From: Agilicoccus flavus | Lineage (GTDB): Bacteria; Actinomycetota; Actinomycetes; Actinomycetales; Dermatophilaceae | Assembly (NCBI RefSeq): GCF_014857905.1 | Contig: NZ_JACYXE010000018.1 | Span: 1-42,936, forward strand | Reading direction: 5' to 3' | DNA length: 42,936 nt | Shown here: piece after piece, positions 14,596-22,065 of the stretch | Layout of the letters: each line of letters opens with the position of its first letter | Numbering within the stretch: the first letter of the stretch is position 1 | The notes under the pieces: generated by a model | The model's input: the letters and a program-made list of their open reading frames with translations, nothing else | Told to the model about the DNA's origin: nothing | Database searches by the model: none | Program-made: the position numbers and the translations under genes

Positions 14596-15726
14596 GTTAC
14601 CGTGGAGGGCCGAGGCCCGGTAGGAGCGGACGGCCTCGGCCGCGTCCTCGGACAGGGGGACGTACCCGAGGTCGCGAGCCGCCGCGTCCGAGGAGTCGAT
14701 GACGAAGTCGAGGTAGCGCAGCACCGCCCTCGTCTCGCGACGGCCCGGCTCGACGAGAGCGAAGACGGCCGCTGCGAGCGGGTAGGCGCCCGTCGTGGTG
14801 GGGGCGGCCAGGCCGGCGGCGTAGTCGTCCTTGCCGGAGAAATCGGTCCCCGCCACGGCCGCCCCGATCGACCCTTCGTCGGGCGCGACGAACTCGCCCC
14901 GGCCGTTCTCCAGTCGGGCGACCTGCACTCCGGCCCGCGTCGCCTGGCCGTGCTCGACGTAGCCGATCGCGCCGGGGTCGTCCCGGACGGCGGCGACCAC
15001 GCCGGCCGAGCGCTCGACGCCCCGGCCGGTCGGCCACGCCACCTCGGTGCCCGCTCCCGGGCTCTTCGCCCAGGCGGGGCTCCCCTCCGCGAGGTAGCGG
15101 GTCACCGCGAGGGTCGACCCGGATCCGTCCGTACGGTGCACGGCCGTGATGGGCCGGGGCGGCAACGGTGTGCCGGGGTTGAGCGCGGCCAGTGCCGGGT
15201 CGTCCCACCGGGTGATGCGGCCGAGGTAGACGTCGGCGACGGTGGTCGCGTCCAGGCGCAGAGGGCGCCCGCCGAGGTCGAGTCCGTGGACGACGGCCAC
15301 GGCTCCGATCGCGAGCGGGAACTGGACGACTCGCTGTCCCGCGAGGGCCGCGCGCGTGAGGGGGTAGTCCGCGACGGCGAAGTCGACGTCGGGGTCCGAC
15401 AGCCGCATGATGCCGCCGAGCGAGCCGACGGCCTCGTAGTCCACCCCGGAACCGGAGCCGTCCATGATCCAGTCGCCGCCGGTGGCGCCCGGCCGCTGGG
15501 GGTCGTCGGCGGACCGCGAGTTGCGGTAGTCGACGGCCGAGCGCTCGATGAGCGGCTGCGCGAGCGTGGAGCCGCTGCCGACGACCTCGGTGCGTCGGCC
15601 GGCGGCGGTCAACAGGAGGACAACGACGGCGAGGACCACGAGCACGAACAGCGGCATGAGGACGCGTCGCCTGCGCGCCTCCTCGGTCCGCAGGACCGGA
15701 ACGCCGTTGTCGGGGGAACCCAGCAC
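14590..15726 (-). CDS. Membrane-anchored PstS-like phosphate-binding protein
   Basis: A 378-residue protein. A hydrophobic helix at residues 24-43 follows a basic cytoplasmic stretch (EEARRRRVL), so it is held in the membrane by a signal anchor; there is no lipobox cysteine, unlike usual PstS. The rest is the phosphate-binding fold: VVGSGSTLAQPL near 48-59, DGSGSGVDYEAV, DFAVADYPLT, RTDGSGSTLAVTRYL and IGYVEHGQAT, corresponding to PstS segments that contact phosphate. GTG 15726 is chosen because AGGAGG precedes it by four bases. No PstCAB genes are here; the partner in the operon is a Na/phosphate symporter. It may deliver phosphate to that carrier or act as an extracytoplasmic sensor. Confidence 0.82.
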   Translation of the reverse strand: MLGSPDNGVPVLRTEEARRRRVLMPLFVLVVLAVVVLLLTAAGRRTEVVGSGSTLAQPLIERSAVDYRNSRSADDPQRPGATGGDWIMDGSGSGVDYEAVGSLGGIMRLSDPDVDFAVADYPLTRAALAGQRVVQFPLAIGAVAVVHGLDLGGRPLRLDATTVADVYLGRITRWDDPALAALNPGTPLPPRPITAVHRTDGSGSTLAVTRYLAEGSPAWAKSPGAGTEVAWPTGRGVERSAGVVAAVRDDPGAIGYVEHGQATRAGVQVARLENGRGEFVAPDEGSIGAAVAGTDFSGKDDYAAGLAAPTTTGAYPLAAAVFALVEPGRRETRAVLRYLDFVIDSSDAAARDLGYVPLSEDAAEAVRSYRASALHGNG

Positions 15727-15931
15727 GATGCCTCCTGTGAGCCCGCCCGAGCGATCCGTCCGGACACGGGGTCGGTACGGGAAAGCTAGTGACGTCCGGT
15801 GGATGCGGCGTGACGGTGATGGGTCCCGGTCGTGAACGGCGGCAGGCGTATTCGCCTCGCGGGTGCGGTGCGACGGAGGCTCGCCGGGGATGATGCCCGC
15901 GGGCCGGCGGTGCGGGTCGGCGCACCTCCCC

Positions 15932-15983
15932 GGTTCGTCCACGTCGGGCCGCACGAGGAAGGTCTCGATCCGGGCGAGGCGGG
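15932..15983 (-). pseudogene. Fragment of a second enolase-superfamily gene
   Basis: This 52 bp segment matches 11931-11982, the start of the intact enolase-superfamily gene, at 47 of 52 positions. Read on the minus strand it encodes LARIETFLVRPDVDEP against LARIETFLLRADVDEP in the intact gene. The start codon is not conserved and similarity ends on both sides. The changes are mostly conservative, so this is probably the stump of a diverged paralogue that was deleted, or of a partial duplication, rather than a sequencing artefact. Confidence 0.6.
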
Positions 15984-16044
15984 GCCGACGTCGTCGCTGA
16001 CCCTTCGGAGCCGCCGACCGCCTCGGGCCGGCGGGAGTGACGGC

Positions 16045-16050
16045 TACCGT
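16045..16050 (+). promoter_or_regulatory. -10 element of a leaderless promoter
   Basis: TACCGT followed by six bases and then the ATG at 16057 is the usual arrangement of leaderless actinobacterial promoters (TAnnnT about 7 bp before the start). No ribosome site precedes the ATG, which agrees. Confidence 0.5.
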
Positions 16051-16056
16051 GATCGG

Positions 16057-16502
16057 ATGGCGATCACCGCGATCCACACCCTCGTGTACTCCGACGACGC
16101 CCCGGCGACGAGGGCGTTCTTCCGCGACGTGCTGCGCTGGCCGTACGTCAGTGAAGGGGAGCACGGTGACGAGGGTGTCGGCGGGGCCGGGACGGGATCC
16201 GCGGACACCGCGCAGTGGCTCATCTTCGGCACGGGACCCAGTGAGCTCGGCGTGCACCCGACCTCCGGCGAGCACGAGGGCGGGGGGCCTACAGCTCGCC
16301 GCGGCACCACCAGATCGCCGTCATGTGCGACGACCTCGACGCGACGACCGCCGAGCTGGCGGCGCGCGGGGCCGAGTTCGCGGGCCCGGCCCAGGACATG
16401 GGCTTCGGGCGCGGCGCCCTCCTGCGCGTGCCCGGCGCGGACGACATGCTCCTGTACGAGCCGCGCCACGCCGTCGCCCACGGACTGACGTCCGCGGGCT
16501 GA
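16057..16502 (+). pseudogene. VOC-family gene with a -1 frameshift in a G run
   Basis: The first frame encodes MAITAIHTLVYSDDAPATRA, FFRDVLRWPYV... and WLIFGTGPSELGVHP, the first module of a glyoxalase-like protein. After the six-G run at 16282-16287 this frame turns into arginine/serine-rich nonsense, while the frame one base away continues as YSSPRHHQIAVMCDDLDATTAEL... RVPGADDMLLYEPRH, the expected second module, and stops at 16500-16502. One extra G would restore a single 149-residue protein. Either the gene is newly broken or the homopolymer was miscalled; a slippage-based frameshift is a remote alternative. Confidence 0.8.
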
Positions 16503-16574
16503 CGCGGGAGGTGCCCCGCGGCCCCGGCGCCGCGGACCGGGCTCGCCCCGGCGTCGGTCGGGTCGCCGTGGGTT

Positions 16575-17051
16575 TCAGCGCCGAGGTTCCGGACGGGGCG
16601 GGGGTCGCTCCTGCGTGAGGGCGGCGCGGAGCCCGGCGGCCGTCGGATTGCGAAGCACGGCGTCTCCGACGATGGCCGTCGGAGTCAACTCGTCCCCGTC
16701 GTTGAGGTCACGGACCGCCCGGTTCGCGTCCGGGTCGGTCCACACGTTGACCCACGTGACCTGGGGGTGGCGGCCCACGGCCCGCAGGAGCCGTTCGCAG
16801 TAGCCGCAGGTCGGTTTCCACAGCACCACCGCGTGCCCGGGCGCCACCAGGGGACGCGCCTGCGCCCACGGCGTGTGAGGACCCGTGCGGCAGATCAGGT
16901 ACAGCATCAGCGCGACCCCTCCGAGGAGGACCAGCGCTGCTCCCACCCCCAGCCACACGTTCGTCCGCCCGAGGACGACACCGGCGACGCCGGCCCCCAC
17001 GACGCCCGAGACGGCGGTGACCGAGGCGTTCCTGCGGCGTTCGGACCCCAT
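16575..17051 (-). CDS. Membrane-anchored glutaredoxin-like protein
   Basis: A 158-residue thiol-disulfide protein. Two hydrophobic helices (about 11-28 and 32-53) are followed by a glutaredoxin fold: AVVLWKPTCGYCERLLR with the redox pair Cys82-x-x-Cys85, then VTWVNVWTDPDANRAVRDLNDGDELTPTAIV, where TP corresponds to the cis-proline, and the GLRAAL end. The CGYC motif and the following helix resemble mycoredoxin-type proteins that reduce mycothiol mixed disulfides. Start ATG 17051 (MGSERRR) puts basic residues before helix 1, so the redox domain is probably cytoplasmic. It lies 89 bp downstream of the quinone oxidoreductase gene, across a decamer repeat. Confidence 0.78.
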   Translation of the reverse strand: MGSERRRNASVTAVSGVVGAGVAGVVLGRTNVWLGVGAALVLLGGVALMLYLICRTGPHTPWAQARPLVAPGHAVVLWKPTCGYCERLLRAVGRHPQVTWVNVWTDPDANRAVRDLNDGDELTPTAIVGDAVLRNPTAAGLRAALTQERPPPRPEPRR

Positions 17052-17070
17052 CGGGCTACGGTACCTGTGC

Positions 17071-17130
17071 CGGTTTCGTGCCGGTCCGTGCCGGTCCGTG
17101 CCGGTCCGTGCCGGTCCGTGCCGGTTCGCG
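17071..17130. repeat. Tandem decamer repeat (CCGGTCCGTG)
   Basis: Four perfect copies occupy 17081-17120, flanked by one diverged copy on each side (17071-17080 and 17121-17130). It lies in the gap between the quinone oxidoreductase stop and the glutaredoxin start. A short repeat like this is prone to slippage and could alter the leader of the glutaredoxin mRNA. It is not a CRISPR: units are 10 bp with no spacers. Confidence 0.85.
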
Positions 17131-17140
17131 GCGCGACGGG

Positions 17141-18103
17141 TCACCGCACCCGCACGAGCACGCGGCCGACGGCGCGGCGCTCGTCGAGGGTGGCCACGGC
17201 CTCGGCGGCCTCCTCCAGGGGGAGGACCCGGGCGATCGGGGGGGTGAGTGCGCCCAAGCCGACGAGCGGGACGAGGTCGTGCCACTGCCGCTGCCCGAGG
17301 GTGGGGTCGGTGCGCCAGAACTCGAGCAGCGCCGCCCCTATGACCGTCGTGTTCGTCAGCAGGAGCCGGTTGACCCGGACCGTCGGGATCTCGCCGGCGG
17401 TGAAGCCCAGCACGACGACGCGCCCCTCCGGCGCGAGGGAACGCAGCGAGTCGGTCATCCGGTCCCCGCCCACGGGGTCGACGACGACGTCGACGCCGCG
17501 GCCGCCCGTGAGCCCGCGGGTCTGCTCGAGGAAGCCGTCCGCGGTCACGGTCTCGTGGGCCCCGGCGGCGCGGGCCACCTCGGCCCGATCGGGGGAGGAG
17601 ACGACCGCGATGACGCGGGCGCCGTACGCCGCGGCGAGCCCGCAGGCGGCGGACCCGACGCCCCCGGCGGCGCCGTGGACGAGCACCGTGTCGCCGTCGC
17701 GGAGGCGGGCCCGGTGCACGAGCGCGAAATGGGCGGTGAGGTAGTTGAGGGGGAGGGCGGCCGCGACCTCCGGGGTGACGCCCTCGGGCAGCGCGTACAC
17801 CCTCGAGACGTCGACCGCGACGGTCTCGGCGAAGCCGCCGACGATCGGCATGGCCGCCACCCGCGTCCCCGCCGGGAGGCCGTGGCACTCCTCGCGCAGG
17901 GTTCCGCTCACGTCCCAGCCGGGCGTGTACGGCAGCTCCGGCTTGCTCTGGTAGAGCCCCCGGGTCATGAGCACGTCGGGGAACACGACCCCGGCGACGT
18001 CGACGTCGACGAGCACCTGGCCCGGGGCGGCCACGGGCTCCGGGACGTCGGTGACCTCGATGGATCGGGGCCCGTCGAGGGCGGTGACGAGAGCGGCGCG
18101 CAT
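17141..18103 (-). CDS. Zinc-independent NADPH:quinone oxidoreductase (MDR superfamily)
   Basis: A 320-residue medium-chain dehydrogenase/reductase without zinc ligands. Seen: GroES-like N-terminal domain (VPEPVAAPGQVLVDVDVAGVVFPDVLMTRGLYQ), the Rossmann motif VHGAAGGVGSAACGLA near 145-160, and a substrate region PVGGDRMTDSLRSLAPEGRVVVLGF. These proteins reduce quinones or enones with NADPH. Start ATG 18103 is preceded by AGGAGAG about seven bases away; the open frame upstream is not family-like. It diverges from the ABC exporter operon and is followed by the glutaredoxin gene, possibly in one transcript. Confidence 0.88.
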   Translation of the reverse strand: MRAALVTALDGPRSIEVTDVPEPVAAPGQVLVDVDVAGVVFPDVLMTRGLYQSKPELPYTPGWDVSGTLREECHGLPAGTRVAAMPIVGGFAETVAVDVSRVYALPEGVTPEVAAALPLNYLTAHFALVHRARLRDGDTVLVHGAAGGVGSAACGLAAAYGARVIAVVSSPDRAEVARAAGAHETVTADGFLEQTRGLTGGRGVDVVVDPVGGDRMTDSLRSLAPEGRVVVLGFTAGEIPTVRVNRLLLTNTTVIGAALLEFWRTDPTLGQRQWHDLVPLVGLGALTPPIARVLPLEEAAEAVATLDERRAVGRVLVRVR

Positions 18104-18225
18104 GTGACTCTCCTGCCGGGCGACGTGAGGGCGCGCGCGGGGGCGGACGCCGAGGCGCGGGACGGGCCCAGGCCGTGGGCCCACTGTGCCCCACACGGCG
18201 CCGGTGCGGGGGCGGCGGCCACCCC

Positions 18226-18237
18226 TGACGGATGTCA
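18226..18237. promoter_or_regulatory. Candidate response-regulator site TGAC-GGAT-GTCA
   Basis: Four-base inverted arms around GGAT, about 60 bp before the exporter ATPase start and in the divergent promoter region. Size and position fit binding of the NarL-type regulator encoded at the end of the operon. This is inferred from layout only. Confidence 0.3.
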
Positions 18238-18296
18238 CACCCGGGTCGTGAGGTTCGGCCGGGGTGCCCGGGCCCCGGGCGCGCGAGCGTGGTCCC

Positions 18297-19292
18297 ATGA
18301 CGACGACCTCACTCACCTCCGCCCCGCGCTCCCGGCACAGCCCGCCCGCGATCCAGGTGGCCGACCTGCGCAAGACCTTCCCCGGATCCCGCCGCAGCGG
18401 CGGTCCCGTCGAGGCCGTGGCCGGCGTCGACCTCACCATCGGGCGCGGTGAGATCGTCGCCCTGCTCGGCCCCAACGGGGCCGGCAAGACGACGACGCTC
18501 GACATGATCCTCGGGTTCACCGCCCCCACCGACGGCACCGTCGCCGTCCTCGGCGGCCCCCCGGCCGACGCGGTCGTGACCGGGCGGATCGCCTCCGTCA
18601 TGCAGAGCGGCGGGCTGCTGCGGACCCTCACCGTCGGCGAGACGCTGCGCCTCGTGGCGAGCCTGTTCGACCGCACCGACGACATCGAGTCGGTCGCGCG
18701 GCGGGCCGGCATCGCCGACCTCCTGGGGCGCCGGGTCGGCAGGTGCTCCGGAGGCGAGCAGCAGCGGCTGCGCTTCGCCCTCGCCCTCCTGCCGGACCCC
18801 GAGCTGCTCGTCCTCGACGAGCCCACCACCGGCATGGACGTCGCGGGGCGGCGCCGGTTCTGGGACGCCATCCGCGCCGACGCCTCGCGCGGGCGCACGA
18901 TCGTCTTCGCGACCCACTACCTCGCCGAGGCCGACGACATGGCCGACCGCATCGTGCTCATGGCGGCCGGTCGCATCGTCGCCGACGGCACCGCCGGCCA
19001 GATCAAGGCGCGGGCCCTCGGGCGCAGCGTGCGCGCCACGCTCGACCCCGGCGAGGACGCCGCCCTCCGCGCGTGGCCCGGCGTCGCCGACCTCACCCGT
19101 CACGGCGAGGCCGTGACGATCCGGACGAGCGATTCCGACGCCCTCGCCCGGCACCTGCTCACCGCGACGTGCGCGACCGACGTCGAGATCACCTCCGCCG
19201 CCCTCGAGGACGCCTTCGTCGACCTGACCGCCGCTCCCGGCCTCGAGGTCACCGACCGCACCTCCACCACCACCGAAGAGGACCCGTCATGA
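18297..19292 (+). CDS. ABC-2 exporter, ATP-binding protein
   Basis: A 331-residue ATPase of a drug/lipid exporter. Seen: Walker A GPNGAGKTT at residues 58-66, Q-loop in VMQSGG near 101-106, signature SGGEQQ at 151-156, Walker B LLVLDEPTTG at 170-179 and the H-loop FATHY. The last 80 residues form the C-terminal domain usual in DrrA-like exporters. Start ATG 18297; no clear ribosome site, and the open frame begins only a little earlier. The stop overlaps the permease start (ATGA at 19289-19292). It is the first of four tightly linked genes with permease, histidine kinase and response regulator, a common actinobacterial self-regulated exporter layout. Confidence 0.9.
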   Translation: MTTTSLTSAPRSRHSPPAIQVADLRKTFPGSRRSGGPVEAVAGVDLTIGRGEIVALLGPNGAGKTTTLDMILGFTAPTDGTVAVLGGPPADAVVTGRIASVMQSGGLLRTLTVGETLRLVASLFDRTDDIESVARRAGIADLLGRRVGRCSGGEQQRLRFALALLPDPELLVLDEPTTGMDVAGRRRFWDAIRADASRGRTIVFATHYLAEADDMADRIVLMAAGRIVADGTAGQIKARALGRSVRATLDPGEDAALRAWPGVADLTRHGEAVTIRTSDSDALARHLLTATCATDVEITSAALEDAFVDLTAAPGLEVTDRTSTTTEEDPS

Positions 19293-20119
19293 CCACCGCC
19301 GCCCACGCCCAGGTCCCCCAGTCCGCGCACACCGCCGAGCCCGCTGTCCCCGCCCCGGAGCGCGCCCGCGCCGACGGCCGGCTCAACGCCACCTACTGGC
19401 GGATCGAGCTCGTGCGCGTGCTGCACAACCCGTGGATGATCGGGTTCTCGATCCTCATGCCGATCGCGCTCTACCTGCTCTTCGGCGCCGCGCCGGACTA
19501 CGGCGACATCCGGCTCGCGCACGGCAACGTCGCCGGCAGTATCGCCGCCAACATGGCGCTCTTCGGGGCGATGATGGCGGCCGCCAACGTCGCCGGCTCG
19601 GTGGCCGACGAGCGTGGTGTCGGCTGGAACCGGCAGCTCCGCCTCACCCCGCTGCGCCCGAGCGCCTACGTCGCGACCAAGCTGCTCAACGCCCTCATCC
19701 TCGGCCTCCTCATCGTCGCGGCGGTGTTCGGCGTGGCGTTCGCGACCGGGGCGGTGCTCGACCCGGCGCGGGCCGCGCTCTGCGTCGCGCTGGCGTGGTT
19801 CGGGGGGACGGCGCTCTTCGCCGCCTTCGGCCTCGCCGCCGGCTACCTGTTCACCGGGGAGGCGGTCCTCGGCGTCGTCGGCCCGTTGATGAGCCTGTTC
19901 GCCTTCTTCGGCGGGCTGTTCATCCCGCTCGCGACCCTCGGCTCGGTCATGCAGACGCTCGCGCGGTTCACCCCGATGTGGGGGCTGCGGGAGATGATGG
20001 ACGACACGGTGGCCGGCGACCCGTTCGACCTCGTGGCCCTCGCCAACGTCGTCCTCTGGTTCGCGGTGTTCGCGGGCGTGGCGATGTGGCGGTACCGCAC
20101 CGTCGCCGGCCGCGAGTGA
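19289..20119 (+). CDS. ABC-2 exporter, permease
   Basis: A 276-residue membrane protein with six hydrophobic helices typical of ABC-2 permeases: about 50-66, 85-108, 135-158, 165-187, 192-215 and 245-265. The segments IELVRVLHNPWMIGFSILMPI and ERGVGWNRQLRLTPLRPSAYVATKLL match the coupling helix and first-loop pattern. A 45-residue hydrophilic head precedes helix 1. Translation is coupled to the ATPase by the ATGA overlap. Together they would form a half-transporter dimer exporting a lipophilic compound or lipid; the cargo is not known. Confidence 0.88.
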   Translation: MTTAAHAQVPQSAHTAEPAVPAPERARADGRLNATYWRIELVRVLHNPWMIGFSILMPIALYLLFGAAPDYGDIRLAHGNVAGSIAANMALFGAMMAAANVAGSVADERGVGWNRQLRLTPLRPSAYVATKLLNALILGLLIVAAVFGVAFATGAVLDPARAALCVALAWFGGTALFAAFGLAAGYLFTGEAVLGVVGPLMSLFAFFGGLFIPLATLGSVMQTLARFTPMWGLREMMDDTVAGDPFDLVALANVVLWFAVFAGVAMWRYRTVAGRE

Positions 20120-20193
20120 CACGCCCGCGACGGCCCGAGGTGACGACACGCGACGTGGCTCACGACCGCAGGATGCGACCCGAGGGAGCAGAG

Positions 20194-21405
20194 ATGGTGC
20201 AGGACATCGGCCCGGTCGCCGCCGAGCGGCGACGCGCCGGACACGCTGAGGAGCGGGGCGGCGCCGACGGCGTCACCCGGGCGCACCCCGAGGCGGGCGA
20301 GGGCGGGGACGGAACGCAGGAGGGGCGTCCCCGCACCGACGGGATGTCCCTGTACGCCTGCCTCTTCCTCGTCTTCCTGCTCTTCCCGCTCGTGGAGGCG
20401 TGGGGGCGCGGCGGCTGGCACCGCCCGGTCGGCGTGGCCGTCGTCGTCGCCTTCTGCCTCTGGTACGGCGCCGGGTACTACTCCGAGCGCTTCGGCTGGC
20501 GCGCCGGTCACGGCCGGCGCCAGCCGGCCATCGCGACGTGGATCACCGGTCTCGTCGTGCTGACGGTGCTGCTCGTCGTGGTGACCGGGTCGTTCGGCGC
20601 GGCCGGGATGACGTACGTCGCCTGCGGCGGCGCCGCACTCACCCCCACCCGGCCGGGGCTCGCCATCGTCGCGGGGTCCGGCCTGGTCACGGCCCTTCTC
20701 GTCGCCGCCGCGGGCCAGGACCTGCTCGTCGCGGGCTCGGTCGCCGGCTGGGTGCTGCTCATCGGGCTCATGGTGTGGGGATCGGTCGCGGCCGGCCGCC
20801 AGCGCGAGGTCGTCCTCGCCGCCCGGGAGGAACGGGCCGAGCTGGCGGTCGAGCTCGAACGCACCCGCCTCGCCCGCGACCTGCACGACATCCTCGGCCA
20901 CAGCCTCACCGTCATCACGGTCAAGGCCGAGCTCGCGGGCCGCCTCGTCGACCTCGACCCGGAGCGCGCGAAGGCGGAGATCGCCGACCTCGAGCGGCTC
21001 TCCCGGGACGCGCTCGCCGACGTGCGCACGACGGTGTCCGACTACCGCACCCTGTCCCTGCCGGTCGAGCTGACCCGGGCGGCGCACGCCCTGGCCGCGG
21101 CGGGCATCGCGGCCGACGTGCCGTCCGCGGCCGACGCCGTGCCGACCGGTCTGCGCGACCCGTTCGCGTGGGTGGTCCGGGAGGGCGTCACCAACGTCAT
21201 CCGCCACTCCGGGGCCGCGACGTGCACGATCACGCTGACGCCGTCGTCGGTCGAGGTCCGCGACGACGGCCGGCTCACCGGCGCGGTGGCGCCCGGGAAC
21301 GGGCTCACCGGGCTGCGGGAGCGGGCCCGCCAGGCGGGGCTGCGTATCGTGGCCGAACCCGCCCGCCCGCACGGCTTCGTGCTCAGCGCCCAGGAGGACT
21401 CGTGA
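20194..21405 (+). CDS. Sensor histidine kinase, NarL/DesK type
   Basis: A 403-residue membrane kinase. After a 50-residue hydrophilic head come five to six helices (about 52-68, 78-95, 114-131, 138-146, 155-172 and 178-197) with almost no extracytoplasmic loops, as in DesK-like sensors of membrane state. The HisKA_3 dimerisation box ARDLHDILGHSL places the phosphorylated His at 231. The ATPase domain shows VVREGVTNVIRHSG (N box) and GNGLTGLRERA (G box). ATG 20194 is used because GAGGGA precedes it; ATG 20173 is a weaker alternative. It shares a GTGA stop-start overlap with the response regulator. Likely senses membrane stress or the exporter cargo. Confidence 0.9.
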   Translation: MVQDIGPVAAERRRAGHAEERGGADGVTRAHPEAGEGGDGTQEGRPRTDGMSLYACLFLVFLLFPLVEAWGRGGWHRPVGVAVVVAFCLWYGAGYYSERFGWRAGHGRRQPAIATWITGLVVLTVLLVVVTGSFGAAGMTYVACGGAALTPTRPGLAIVAGSGLVTALLVAAAGQDLLVAGSVAGWVLLIGLMVWGSVAAGRQREVVLAAREERAELAVELERTRLARDLHDILGHSLTVITVKAELAGRLVDLDPERAKAEIADLERLSRDALADVRTTVSDYRTLSLPVELTRAAHALAAAGIAADVPSAADAVPTGLRDPFAWVVREGVTNVIRHSGAATCTITLTPSSVEVRDDGRLTGAVAPGNGLTGLRERARQAGLRIVAEPARPHGFVLSAQEDS

Positions 21406-22010
21406 CCATCCGCCTGCTGCTCGCCGACGACCAGGCCCTCGTCCGCGGCGCCCTGGCCGCGCTCCTGTCGATGGAGACCGACCTCGAGGTGGTCGCGGAG
21501 GTGGGCCGCGGCGACGAGGTCCTGCCCGCCGTGCGCGCCCACCGCCCCGACGTCGTCCTCCTCGACGTCGAGATGCCCGGCCTCGACGGCATCGCGGCGG
21601 CGGCCGCCCTGCGCGAGGCCCGGGAGGCCGTGCGGATCCTCATCGTCACGACGTTCGGCCGGCCGGGCTACGTGCGGCGCGGCCTGCGCGCGGGCGCCGA
21701 CGGCTTCGTCGTCAAGGACACCCCGGCACGGGAGCTCGCCGACGCCGTCCGGCGGGTGCACCAGGGGCTGCGGGTCATCGACCCCACCCTCGCCATGGAC
21801 TCGATGGTGGCGGGGGACTCGCCCCTGACCGCCCGGGAGGAGGACGTCCTGCGCGAGGCCCGGCGCGGCGGGACGGTGACCGACATCGCGAGGTCGGTCT
21901 CGCTGTCGGAGGGCACCGTGCGCAACCACCTGTCGTCGGCGATCGGCAAGACCGGCGCCCGCAACCGCGCCGACGCGGCCCACGTGGCCACCGAGAACGG
22001 GTGGCTCTGA
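21402..22010 (+). CDS. Response regulator, NarL/LuxR type
   Basis: A 202-residue regulator beginning with GTG at 21402, overlapping the kinase stop. The receiver domain has the acidic pocket Asp9/Asp10, phosphoacceptor Asp55 (VVLLDVEMPG), the Thr in IVTTF and the Lys in FVVKDTP. The C-terminal LuxR helix-turn-helix is LTAREEDVLREARRGGTVTDIARSVSLSEGTVRNHLSSAIGKTG in outline, residues about 140-183. It pairs with the upstream kinase and probably activates the exporter operon, perhaps at the palindrome near 18226. The pair resembles DesKR-like systems linked to ABC exporters. Confidence 0.92.
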   Translation: MTIRLLLADDQALVRGALAALLSMETDLEVVAEVGRGDEVLPAVRAHRPDVVLLDVEMPGLDGIAAAAALREAREAVRILIVTTFGRPGYVRRGLRAGADGFVVKDTPARELADAVRRVHQGLRVIDPTLAMDSMVAGDSPLTAREEDVLREARRGGTVTDIARSVSLSEGTVRNHLSSAIGKTGARNRADAAHVATENGWL

Positions 22011-22065
22011 CCCGTTCGCGACGACCCGCCGTGCCCCGCCGTGAGCCGCCGTGACGGATCCGCCC

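Larger units (their letters stand above)
15727..16056. other. 330 bp gap with a gene fragment and a leaderless promoter
   Basis: No intact gene is supported. The segment holds the upstream region of the PstS-like gene (no convincing PHO box), the enolase-family fragment at 15932-15983 and the TACCGT -10 for the next gene at 16045-16050. Confidence 0.5.

Noticed and set aside
15727-15835. A PHO box before the PstS-like gene
   Set aside because: Only a single GTTCAC-like match is present on the minus strand near 15831 and no second repeat at 11 bp spacing.
16044-16481. A 145-codon minus-strand frame opposite the VOC gene
   Set aside because: It is antisense to the two conserved VOC halves and has no recognisable domain.
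17071-17130. Decamer array as a CRISPR
   Set aside because: Units are 10 bp and contiguous, with no spacers and no cas genes.
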